In this document: in pieces, positions 29,899-39,726 of the stretch
How the letters are laid out: every line of letters begins with the position of its first letter
How positions within the stretch are numbered: the first letter of the stretch is position 1
Assembly (NCBI GenBank): GCA_029552545.1
Contig: JAKPDO010000031.1
Location: forward strand, 1 to 64,000
Reading direction: 5' to 3'
DNA from: Planctomycetota bacterium
Lineage (GTDB): Bacteria; Planctomycetota; Phycisphaerae; Sedimentisphaerales; Anaerohalosphaeraceae
DNA length: 64,000 nt
Position numbers and translations under genes: made by a program
Notes under the pieces: model-generated
The model's input: only the letters and a program-made list of their open reading frames with translations
Databases searched by the model: none
What the model was told of the DNA's origin: nothing

Positions 29899-30180
29899 AT
29901 GACGTATTATGTCTATATCCTGGCCAGTCAGCGAAACGGCACCTTGTATATCGGCGTCACAAACAATCTGAAAAATCGCGTCTTTCAACATAAAACGGAA
30001 AAAGTAGAGGGGTTCACACAAAAATACGGAGTGAAACGGTTGGTTTATTTTGAGACTTTTCGAAATATCCGGGACGCCATTGTGCGAGAAAAACGGCTGA
30101 AAAAATGGAATCGTGACTGGAAGATCCGACTGATTGAAGAAAAGAATCCTACATGGGATGATTTGTTTGAAAGGGTGTGA
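29899..30180 (+). CDS. GIY-YIG nuclease family protein (repeat-embedded)
   Basis: MTYYVYILASQRNGTLYIGVTNNLKNRVFQHK...AIVREKRLKKWNRDWKIRLIEEKNPTWDDLFE; typical short GIY-YIG protein. Start set at 29899. Confidence 0.92.
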   Translation: MTYYVYILASQRNGTLYIGVTNNLKNRVFQHKTEKVEGFTQKYGVKRLVYFETFRNIRDAIVREKRLKKWNRDWKIRLIEEKNPTWDDLFERV

Positions 30181-30320
30181 AGGACAAGGCGCGGGGAGAG
30201 GAGGAATGGATTCCCGCCTTCCTTCTTCGCTGAAGCTTCGAAGGACAGGTCGCGGGAGCAGGAGGAATGGATTCCCGCCTGCGCGGGAATGACAGAGACA
30301 GCGGGAAGAACAAAAGCAGC
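30178..30320. repeat. Composite dRS3-like repeat abutting the GIY-YIG stop codon
   Basis: gaaggacaaggcgcggggagaggaggaatggattcccgccttccttcttcgctgaagcttcgaaggacagg...attcccgcctgcgcgggaatgacagagacag. Confidence 0.85.
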
Positions 30321-30359
30321 AGGCAAAAGCACGGCCGTAAGAAGAAATGAAATAAAAAC

Positions 30360-32063
<1,704 letters not shown>

Positions 32064-32074
32064 TGGATTTCCTA

Positions 32075-32465
32075 TTGACGGTTTTCGATTTCCAATTTCG
32101 ATGAACAAAGAAATCCTGAAAAAAAGAACGACGGACTTTGCCCACCGCTGTGCGCGGCTTTGTTCGGCACTGCCTGAAAACTGGCTCGGACTTCATATCC
32201 GCAGTCAATTAATCAGATGTTCAACATCCGCCGCCGCAAACTACCGGGCTGCGTGCATCTCTCAATCCAAAGCATCCTTCATTGCCAAATTGGGCATTGC
32301 TTTGGAAGAAGCCGACGAAGCCTGCTTCTGGCTCGAGTTTATTACGGAGGAAAATCTGCTTTCAGAAAACAAATGCCGTTTGCTGCTCGAAGAAGCCAAA
32401 GAATTGACAGCCATTTTTGCTGCTTCGCAGAAAACCGCCAGAAATCGGAAATTGAAAATCGACAA
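32075..32465. mobile_element. Candidate small mobile cassette with imperfect ~26-bp TIRs carrying a four-helix-bundle ORF
   Basis: TTGACGGTTTTCGATTTCCAATTTCG (32075-32100) versus reverse complement of 32440-32465 TTGTCGATTTTCAATTTCCGATTTCT: 21/26 matches. Confidence 0.55.
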
Positions 32466-32469
32466 TTGA
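32101..32469 (+). CDS. Four-helix-bundle protein (23S rRNA intervening-sequence protein-like)
   Basis: MNKEILKKRTTDFAHRCARLCSALPENWLGLHIRSQLIRCSTSAAANYRAACISQSKASFIAKLGIALEEADEACFWLEFI...ELTAIFAAS matches the known family pattern. Confidence 0.88.
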   Translation: MNKEILKKRTTDFAHRCARLCSALPENWLGLHIRSQLIRCSTSAAANYRAACISQSKASFIAKLGIALEEADEACFWLEFITEENLLSENKCRLLLEEAKELTAIFAASQKTARNRKLKIDN

Positions 32470-32479
32470 CAATAATCGT

Positions 32480-33691
32480 ATGCCGAGATTCAGTTATACA
32501 GCGATTGGGAGCAGTCAGAAGACGGAAAAAGGCGTGATTTCCGCCGAGAGCGCCTTTGCCGCCCGCAAGATGCTGCGCAGCAAGGGCCTGCATCCGACGG
32601 AGGTCACGCAGATTACCGCCGAGACCGCCGGCCGGTCGTTTCACTCCGTTTTCGGCAACAAGAAAAAGACCGTGGCGGCGTTCACGAAAGAACTGGCGAC
32701 GATGCTGCGGGCGGGCATTAAGCTGACCGATGCGCTGTCGGTGCTGATTCAGCAGATTCCGGACCCGCAATTAAAGAATGCCATTACGGATGTGCGCGAC
32801 CGTGTCGTGACGGGTGAGTCCTTTGCCGAGGCGCTGAGCGAATACGAGGCGTATTTTGACCTGATTTATGTGAGCATGATGCGAGTCGGCGAGGTCACCG
32901 GCACTCTGGAAGACAGTTTAACCACGATGTCCAATATGCTCGAAAAGCAGCGGCAGCTGGAAGAAAAGATGACAACCGCGATGATGTATCCGGCCATCCT
33001 GCTGACCCTGTGTGTGGTGGTGGTGCTGATTATTATGATTTTCTTCCTGCCGCTGATTACCAATGAGCTGGTCAAGGTCGGCCAGACATTGCCGCTGACA
33101 ACGCGGGCCCTGATGAAGATTTCCGACCTGCTGACCAGCGCCTGGGCTTTTGTGATTCTGGGAGTGCTGTTTGGACTGAGCTGGCTGTATAAGCGGGCGG
33201 TCCGAACGGAGCGCGGAGCGGCGCTGCGCGACCGCTTCCTGCTGGCCCTGCCGGGGTTCGGCCCGCTGATTAAGCAGCGGATTGTTTCACGGTTTGCCTC
33301 CACACTGGCTACGCTGCTGAGCTCCGGGATGTCGATGGCTGAATCGCTGCGGGTCGTCGCCCAGGTGACCGGCAATGCCGTGATGGCCGAGGCCGTCCGC
33401 CAGGCCCGTGAGCGGATTCTGTCCGGCTCCGACATCGCCACGCCGCTTCGGGACAGCGGGGTTATCAGCCCGTCCATTGCTCATATGATTACCGTCGGCG
33501 AAAAAAGCGGAGAACTCGAACAGATGCTCCGGATGATCAGCCAGAACCTGGAGGCCGAGTCGGATGTAGTGATTGAACGGCTCAGCAAATTCGTCGAACC
33601 GATTATCATTCTCTTTATGGCCGGCCTGATCGGCCTGATTGCCTATGCGACAATGGTTCCGATTATTAAATTTTCCGTTACACAATTTTAA
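32480..33691 (+). CDS. gspF: Type II secretion system inner-membrane protein
   Basis: FTKELATMLRAGIKLTDALSVL, MMRVGEVTGTLEDSLTTMSNMLEKQRQLEEKMTTAMMYPAILL, IAHMITVGEKSGELEQMLRMIS. Confidence 0.95.
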   Translation: MPRFSYTAIGSSQKTEKGVISAESAFAARKMLRSKGLHPTEVTQITAETAGRSFHSVFGNKKKTVAAFTKELATMLRAGIKLTDALSVLIQQIPDPQLKNAITDVRDRVVTGESFAEALSEYEAYFDLIYVSMMRVGEVTGTLEDSLTTMSNMLEKQRQLEEKMTTAMMYPAILLTLCVVVVLIIMIFFLPLITNELVKVGQTLPLTTRALMKISDLLTSAWAFVILGVLFGLSWLYKRAVRTERGAALRDRFLLALPGFGPLIKQRIVSRFASTLATLLSSGMSMAESLRVVAQVTGNAVMAEAVRQARERILSGSDIATPLRDSGVISPSIAHMITVGEKSGELEQMLRMISQNLEAESDVVIERLSKFVEPIIILFMAGLIGLIAYATMVPIIKFSVTQF

Positions 33692-33713
33692 GTCCAGTCA
33701 AACGGAGGATGCT

Positions 33714-34145
33714 ATGAAACACACAAATAGACGGACAAAAGGATTTACGCTGGTGGAAATTATGGCCGTGGTGCTAATTCTGGCACTGCTGATGGGCATC
33801 GCCGCCAAGAACTTCATCGGAATGACGGACAAGGCGCGCGTAACAACCACCAAAGCCACTCTGAAAGAGCTGCATGCGGCGGTCAATATGTTCAAGCTGG
33901 ACACCGGCCGCTACCCCACGGAAGAAGAGGGGCTGCGGGCCCTGATCGAGCAGCCCTCGGACGTCACCGGCTGGACCGGGTATCTGGAAACAACGGATAT
34001 TCCCAAAGACGCCTGGAAAAACGACCTGGTGTATGTCCTGAATCCGGAAAGCGGAAAGCCCTTTGTCATCATCAGTTACGGGGCCGACGGCAAAGAGGGC
34101 GGCGAAGGATATGATGCGGACCTGTACAGCACCGATGTGGAATAA
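33714..34145 (+). CDS. gspG: Major pseudopilin
   Basis: TKGFTLVEIMAVVLILALLMGIAAKNF...LDTGRYPTEEEGLRALIEQP...DAWKNDLVYVLNPE...ISYGADGKEGGEGYDADL. Start set at 33714. Confidence 0.96.
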   Translation: MKHTNRRTKGFTLVEIMAVVLILALLMGIAAKNFIGMTDKARVTTTKATLKELHAAVNMFKLDTGRYPTEEEGLRALIEQPSDVTGWTGYLETTDIPKDAWKNDLVYVLNPESGKPFVIISYGADGKEGGEGYDADLYSTDVE

Positions 34146-34686
34146 GCGCCTCGGATATGTGCTTCTGGAGGTGCTGATTGTGGTCGGGCTGCTGGCCTTC
34201 CTGCTGTCGCTGGGCGTTATCAGCTACAGCGCCCTGTGGGGCAGCCGACAATTTCAGCATCAGGCCCGGGAGCTGGTGAACCTGTTCCAGATGGCCCAGG
34301 AGGCCTCCGCTCAAAGCGACCGCCGCTACGCAGTGATTCTGGATTTTGTGGAACAAAAATATGTGCTCCGGCAGTTTGCCTCGCTGGATTTGCAGACCAT
34401 TCCGGAGGATGAAGCTGTCATTCACACCGGCTACTTTACAGACCGTTTTCAGCTGGACTATGTCCTGTATGACGATTTGGAAGATACACGCGAAAAAGAA
34501 AATGTCACAGAAGCCCGATTTTATGCGGGCCGTTCCGGCTGGCAGTACGGCGGCAAGGTGGTTATCCGCGACGGAGACGGCAATCCCTGGAGCATTCTCA
34601 TCTCGCGGATGGTTCAGCCGGTCCGCCTGGCGGAAGGCGATGTTCCCATCCTGCTGCCTGTAAAACCTGATGAAATGCGTTTTTAA
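34135..34686 (+). CDS. Minor pseudopilin, GspH-like
   Basis: LGYVLLEVLIVVGLLAFLLSLGVISYSALWGSRQFQHQARELVNLFQMAQEASAQSDRRYAVILDF; overlaps gspG end. Confidence 0.7.
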   Translation: MWNKRLGYVLLEVLIVVGLLAFLLSLGVISYSALWGSRQFQHQARELVNLFQMAQEASAQSDRRYAVILDFVEQKYVLRQFASLDLQTIPEDEAVIHTGYFTDRFQLDYVLYDDLEDTREKENVTEARFYAGRSGWQYGGKVVIRDGDGNPWSILISRMVQPVRLAEGDVPILLPVKPDEMRF

Positions 34687-35614
34687 ACAATCTGTTCGTC
34701 CCAGCGGCTTTACGCTCGTCGAGATTGCCGCCTCGCTGGCAATTTTGGTCGGGCTTTTGGCCTCTGTGCTGGTGGTAATGAATCAGGCCGTCGGGGCTTC
34801 GATGGAAATTATCGAGCGCCGCAGGGCCTTTGAAACCGCCCGGGAAAAACTCGAATCCCTCCTGACTGCATCCGCCATCAGCGATCAGATGGAATCCGGC
34901 TACAGCGAACAATACCCGGAAATCCGCTGGGAATTGAGGGTGGAGCCCTTTTATGAACCCATCAGCAACCGAATGTGGGTACGGGCCGTCAGCAGCGCCT
35001 TTTACCGCGACCGCGACGATCGAGAACAAACTATCGAACTGGAACACTGGCTGACCGGTTTATCCGCCGAACAGGTCAAACAGATTTTGGCCCAGCAGGA
35101 ACTGGAAGAGAAGATACTGGATGAACTCTATGGAGAAGAAGAAAAAGCTCTCGAGGAAATGACAAAAGTCTGTCTGGAGCAGGCCGGACTGGATGCGGCC
35201 GCCTATGAAAATCTTCTCCAGCGCCAGCGGCGGCAGAAGGTCGCCTATCTGATTGAAAACGGCCTCAGCAAAGAATATGACCAATTGGTGGAAACACTTG
35301 AGAATGACAAGTCCGCGTTTCTTCAGAAGCTGGGAGTAGACTTCGACCGGCTGAATGACTGCATCCGGTATCTGCAGGACAACCCTCAACTGCTGCCCAG
35401 CCGAGGCGGGAATCCCTCGGAAATTCCGGAGGAAACCTCCCCGGATTCGCCGGCCGAACCGTCTGATGAGCCCGAATCTCCGCAGAAACCCGAGGAAGAG
35501 ACCGCATCCGAGCCCTCTCCTCCGGAAGAACCGGACTGTCCGTTTGACTGCAGCAAAATTGATCCGTCGCTAAAACCGCTTATCTGTCAGCTGACCGGCT
35601 GCTGCTGCAATTGA
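34670..35614 (+). CDS. Minor pseudopilin, GspI-like, with long acidic/Cys-rich C-terminal extension
   Basis: PSGFTLVEIAASLAILVGLLASVLVVMNQAV at N-terminus; C-terminal CPFDCSKIDPSLKPLICQLTGCCCN. Confidence 0.7.
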   Translation: MKCVFKQSVRPSGFTLVEIAASLAILVGLLASVLVVMNQAVGASMEIIERRRAFETAREKLESLLTASAISDQMESGYSEQYPEIRWELRVEPFYEPISNRMWVRAVSSAFYRDRDDREQTIELEHWLTGLSAEQVKQILAQQELEEKILDELYGEEEKALEEMTKVCLEQAGLDAAAYENLLQRQRRQKVAYLIENGLSKEYDQLVETLENDKSAFLQKLGVDFDRLNDCIRYLQDNPQLLPSRGGNPSEIPEETSPDSPAEPSDEPESPQKPEEETASEPSPPEEPDCPFDCSKIDPSLKPLICQLTGCCCN

Positions 35615-35616
35615 AA

Positions 35617-36405
35617 ATGAAACGAATCGTACCAAAACATTCTGGTCCGACCAGCGGATTTTCGCTGGTGGAGATGCTGGTTGTAGTCGCCCTGGCGGCG
35701 ATGATTCTCATCGGCGTCTTGGGGGTCTATCAGCGTCTGCGGGCGGATGCATCCGCCCTGACAGGCAAACTTGACGAAACCCGTCTGGCCGAGGAGGTCC
35801 TTCAGCGAATTGCCGAAGACATCGACCGCATTGCCGCCCCGGGCTTTGATGCCGCAGTACAGGTCCGCAACAAGATTGACAACGGCTTCGCCTCCGCCCA
35901 GCTGACGCTCGAATCGAAATTCTACAGCGGCCAGCCCCCTCAGCCGCGGATTTATGAGCGTGTTATTTGGCAGACGGCCTACGATATGGAGGAAGGAGGT
36001 CTGATTCTGTATCGAATGCATGGAGGGCTCAATGTGGAGGACAAGGTCCTCGATGAGAATAAAAGTCTGGAGGAACAGACTCTTTTCGTTCCGACCGTCT
36101 CCGGACTGACTTATTTCAAGGTGGAAGCCCTGGACAATGAACAGTCCGCTGCGGTTTGGTCAAAACCAGAGCTGCCGAAGGGGCTCCGGATAAGCGTGTC
36201 TTTCGCACCGATGGAAGAAGGGCCCGATGGGAAATGGTATGTGCCCGAAGAGAAAATCCTCCAGCGAACGGTTGCAATTGACCGGATTCGGGCGATTGCC
36301 TACCGGTTTCGTCCGAAAGTTATGGATGTAAACGATTTCCTGCCGCCGGAGGAATCTGCTTCAGAAGAACCAAATCAACTCGAACCGAAAATCCGGGAAG
36401 GATAG
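35617..36405 (+). CDS. Minor pseudopilin, GspJ-like
   Basis: TSGFSLVEMLVVVALAAMILIGVLGVYQRLR; position in T2SS operon. Confidence 0.72.
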   Translation: MKRIVPKHSGPTSGFSLVEMLVVVALAAMILIGVLGVYQRLRADASALTGKLDETRLAEEVLQRIAEDIDRIAAPGFDAAVQVRNKIDNGFASAQLTLESKFYSGQPPQPRIYERVIWQTAYDMEEGGLILYRMHGGLNVEDKVLDENKSLEEQTLFVPTVSGLTYFKVEALDNEQSAAVWSKPELPKGLRISVSFAPMEEGPDGKWYVPEEKILQRTVAIDRIRAIAYRFRPKVMDVNDFLPPEESASEEPNQLEPKIREG

Positions 36406-37776
36406 ATGAGACGTTCACGCGGGCTTGTGCTGGTGGTGGTGCTGATGGTTCTGGTTGTGCTGACGGCCATGACCACGGCCCTGAGTCTGTACATTCAGCA
36501 CGCCAAAAGACGTGTGAACTATATGATCGACTACCAGCGGGCACGCTATGCCTGCGATTCGGCCTTAAAATATGTCCTGTCCGTCATGCCGGAGCAGCAG
36601 TACCGCGTCACATCCCGCGAGGGGCTGCCGGATTTTTCCGATTTGTTCTGGCTGTCTCAGGAGGATTACGCCGCGTACCTTCAGGCCTGGCTGGATGTGG
36701 CAGACGAGGAGAAACTCCAGCAGGTTCTGGATTTGTCCGGCCTGACGGAAGAAGAATCCGAACCGCAGCAGACCGACTTGTCGCTGGCGGAAATCCTGTC
36801 CGCTTTCGTTCGACGAATGACAGACCCGAATGCTTCGGAAGAAACCCCTGCTGAAGAAGAGCCGAAACCGATTGACCCGCTCAAACTGGTCGTGCCTGGA
36901 CCGTACGGGCCTCCCTGGCCTCTGGTGTCCAAACCAATCGAACTAACCTTTGGAGAGGCAAAGGTTACCGTTGAAATTGAAGATGAAAATGCCAAGATGC
37001 CGCTGGGCTGGGCCGTCTCTGCCAACAAAGCCGCCAAGGCGGCTCTGACTACGTTTTGTGAATGGATGTCGATGACACCGGAAGAAATCGAAGAGCTTCA
37101 CAAACAGTGCGCCCTGATTCAGGAGCAGAAAACCTTTGTGATCGACCCGCAGCCGATTCTGATCAAATCTCGCACGGCTGCTGCAGCCCAGCAGGCCGCC
37201 GCACCCGCTCCGGGCAGCACCACCTTCCGAACAACTCGACGTCTGCCGGGCCAGCCGGCCCAACCGAATGCACAGCCGACGCAAAACCAGCCGGCTCAGA
37301 GCACAGATGTTCTGCGGCCGGCCATAGCGCACGCGGCGGATTTCGGCAAACTGTTTCACAGTTCCCTGCTGGACCTGGAAGACCTGACCCGCAGCCGGAT
37401 TGACACGGGCCTTCGAAATGAAGCTCCTTTGCGGTATCTGGCGCTGTGGGGTTCCCAGGAGGTGAATATCAACACAGCCCCCCGCCAGGTGCTCGAAGCG
37501 GCCTTCATGATGGTTGCCGAGAAACCGGAAGAGCTGGCGAAGGCCGTTATTGAACAGCGCCAGAGCAAGCCGTTCAGCACCCTGCGGGAACTGGAAGAGC
37601 TCGTTCCGGAAGAAACTTCGAACCTGCGCTCCGCGGCGCCGTATCTGACAACCCAGAGCGTCTTTTTCCAGATTCGAATTGTCAGCCGCTGCGGGAACGC
37701 CCGCTGTGCCGCTGCCGCAACCGTATTCAAAGATCAGAAAAAAGTGGAACTGCTGGCCGTTCTTTACGGCCGATAA
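36406..37776 (+). CDS. gspK: Type II secretion minor pseudopilin GspK-like
   Basis: RRSRGLVLVVVLMVLVVLTAMTTALSLYIQHAKR; helix-hairpin-helix VNINTAPRQVLEAAF...KPFSTLRELEELVP. Confidence 0.8.
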   Translation: MRRSRGLVLVVVLMVLVVLTAMTTALSLYIQHAKRRVNYMIDYQRARYACDSALKYVLSVMPEQQYRVTSREGLPDFSDLFWLSQEDYAAYLQAWLDVADEEKLQQVLDLSGLTEEESEPQQTDLSLAEILSAFVRRMTDPNASEETPAEEEPKPIDPLKLVVPGPYGPPWPLVSKPIELTFGEAKVTVEIEDENAKMPLGWAVSANKAAKAALTTFCEWMSMTPEEIEELHKQCALIQEQKTFVIDPQPILIKSRTAAAAQQAAAPAPGSTTFRTTRRLPGQPAQPNAQPTQNQPAQSTDVLRPAIAHAADFGKLFHSSLLDLEDLTRSRIDTGLRNEAPLRYLALWGSQEVNINTAPRQVLEAAFMMVAEKPEELAKAVIEQRQSKPFSTLRELEELVPEETSNLRSAAPYLTTQSVFFQIRIVSRCGNARCAAAATVFKDQKKVELLAVLYGR

Positions 37777-37789
37777 AGGGAGACCAGAC

Positions 37790-39223
37790 GTGGAATCAAA
37801 GCTGGTAATAGGCATCGCCATAGGCCGACGGGAAGCAGAGGTAGTCGTCCTCGACATCAGCAAACCGGAGCCGCAGACAGTGGACTGCTTTCGTGTAAGT
37901 CCGGAGCCGGACGCCTCAGGGCCTCTATCGCCGGGGGCGGCTATCGCCCGGGCTGTACGGGCCAAGAATCTGCTCTACGAAGAGGCCGTTGTTTCTCTTC
38001 GGAGCGACTTTTTTGCCCAGTATCCTCTGCGCTCGGCTTTCACGGAACCGCGACAGATTGACCATACCATCAAGTATGACGCAGAAGAAGCCGCCGCCAC
38101 AGATGCGGCCTCGCTGGCGGTGGCCTATGAAATCGTTCGTGTCCGCCCGGACGGAGCAGATGTAATGGTTTATGCAGCCGACCGTCAAACACTCACCGAC
38201 CTGCTGCTGGACCTTCAGGGGGAGGGGCTGGACCCGGTCATGATGGAGCCGGAGGCCGTTTCACTGGCTCGAGCCCTGGAGCAGGTCTCGCCTTCGTTCC
38301 GGGAAACAGGCACTTTGTTTGTCTGGCTGTGCGGAGGGCAATGCCTCCTGCTGAAAAACGCCAACAAAGGACGGGCTGTTTATTTCCGACGGGTCCTTCT
38401 GGCGGGAAAAGATGACCTTACGGACCCGCTCGCCCGCCAAATTCAGTTAACCCTGGCCGGATGGACCTGCGGGGAGCCGGTCGAAACGGTTGTTCTGGCC
38501 GGAGAAACGGGGCCCATCCGCCTCGACGCTCTCTCGCAAAAACTGTCTCATCCCGTCAAGACAGAAACCCTTCACTGGCCCGCCGACCAGTCCGCCGAAC
38601 CGTTTCTGACGGCGGCGGCGTGGGGGGCCGCACTGTCCAGCATCCATCGAGGACGGCGTGCGGACTTCCGCCGCGACTTTCTGCCGTATCAGGGACGCAG
38701 GAAGATGCTGCAGAAATCTCTCCGGACGCTGAGCATTTCCCTGACGGTTATTTTTGCGGCCGTCGGACTTTATTTTCAAATGAAATCCCTGCGGCTCCAG
38801 GCCTATATTGCCCGTCTGGATGAGAAGATAGTCGCCGAATACAAAGGATGCATGTACGGCCAGAAGCCGCCGTCCAACCAGCCGATTCTGACTCGCCTTC
38901 GAAATGTGCTCCGCCAGGTGCGTCAGCGCCAGGAGGGATTCGGCGGCGGCGATGAAGGGTCTGTGCCGGCCCGCCTGACTTTTCTGATGGAGGCCCTGAA
39001 CAAAACGCCGTCTTCCGTCGATATGCAGATTCAGCAGATATCCATTACAGAACGAACGATTCGCCTGATCGGCGACACAGACGGCAGACGAAGCACACTG
39101 CAGCTCCTTGATGAGTTCAAAAAACACCCGAAACTGGATGTGGAAAGCAACCAGATTTCTCCGGCGCCGCCGCGGGATAAATTCGAAATTGTTCTTCAGA
39201 CCAAGAAGGAAGGAGGTGCCTGA
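37790..39223 (+). CDS. GspL/PilM-like assembly protein
   Basis: GTG start at 37790: VESKLVIGIAIGRREAEVVVLDI..., actin-like-fold pattern, one central TM (TLSISLTVIFAAVGLYFQM), operon position. Confidence 0.6.
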   Translation: MESKLVIGIAIGRREAEVVVLDISKPEPQTVDCFRVSPEPDASGPLSPGAAIARAVRAKNLLYEEAVVSLRSDFFAQYPLRSAFTEPRQIDHTIKYDAEEAAATDAASLAVAYEIVRVRPDGADVMVYAADRQTLTDLLLDLQGEGLDPVMMEPEAVSLARALEQVSPSFRETGTLFVWLCGGQCLLLKNANKGRAVYFRRVLLAGKDDLTDPLARQIQLTLAGWTCGEPVETVVLAGETGPIRLDALSQKLSHPVKTETLHWPADQSAEPFLTAAAWGAALSSIHRGRRADFRRDFLPYQGRRKMLQKSLRTLSISLTVIFAAVGLYFQMKSLRLQAYIARLDEKIVAEYKGCMYGQKPPSNQPILTRLRNVLRQVRQRQEGFGGGDEGSVPARLTFLMEALNKTPSSVDMQIQQISITERTIRLIGDTDGRRSTLQLLDEFKKHPKLDVESNQISPAPPRDKFEIVLQTKKEGGA

Positions 39224-39726
39224 TGCGAAAGGATTTCTGGAAACAGCCGGATTTCTTCTTTATTCTGCTGCCGGTTCTGGCGGCACTGTGGGCCCTTCTC
39301 AGCGGTCTGATTTTTTACCCGCGCCATATCAAGGCCTGGAGCGACAAAAAAGCCCAGTACGCAGAGGCCGCTGTTCTAATCGAGCAGATTCTTCAGTTGG
39401 AGCCGGCCAGAGTCCACTACCAGGAACAGGGCGGACAGAGCGAAGAGTTCGACTATACAACAGAGGTCGACCGCTTCACAAAAGAATTCGGAATCAGCTC
39501 CGGCAGTTATACTCTGAATGTTCGCCAGGCCCTCAAGCAGAAAGGCAAAACACGCAAAAGTGCCGACTTGTCGTTTAAGTCCATAAAAATCGAAACGGCG
39601 GCGGGGTTCCTTTCCGCTATGCTGGCACGCTGGCCGGATTTGCAGTGCGAGCAGATCGCTTTGGATAAAGCCGGAACCGCCAAAAACGAATGGAATGTAA
39701 AACTGCGGCTGGTGTATATCTACTAA
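39223..39726 (+). CDS. GspM/PilO-like small membrane protein
   Basis: N-terminal TM FFFILLPVLAALWALLSGLIFY followed by coiled-coil; last gene of T2SS operon. Confidence 0.45.
   Translation: MRKDFWKQPDFFFILLPVLAALWALLSGLIFYPRHIKAWSDKKAQYAEAAVLIEQILQLEPARVHYQEQGGQSEEFDYTTEVDRFTKEFGISSGSYTLNVRQALKQKGKTRKSADLSFKSIKIETAAGFLSAMLARWPDLQCEQIALDKAGTAKNEWNVKLRLVYIY

Noticed and set aside
32101-32469. Diversity-generating retroelement (four-helix-bundle proteins resemble Avd)
   Set aside because: No reverse transcriptase, template repeat or variable repeat was found nearby.
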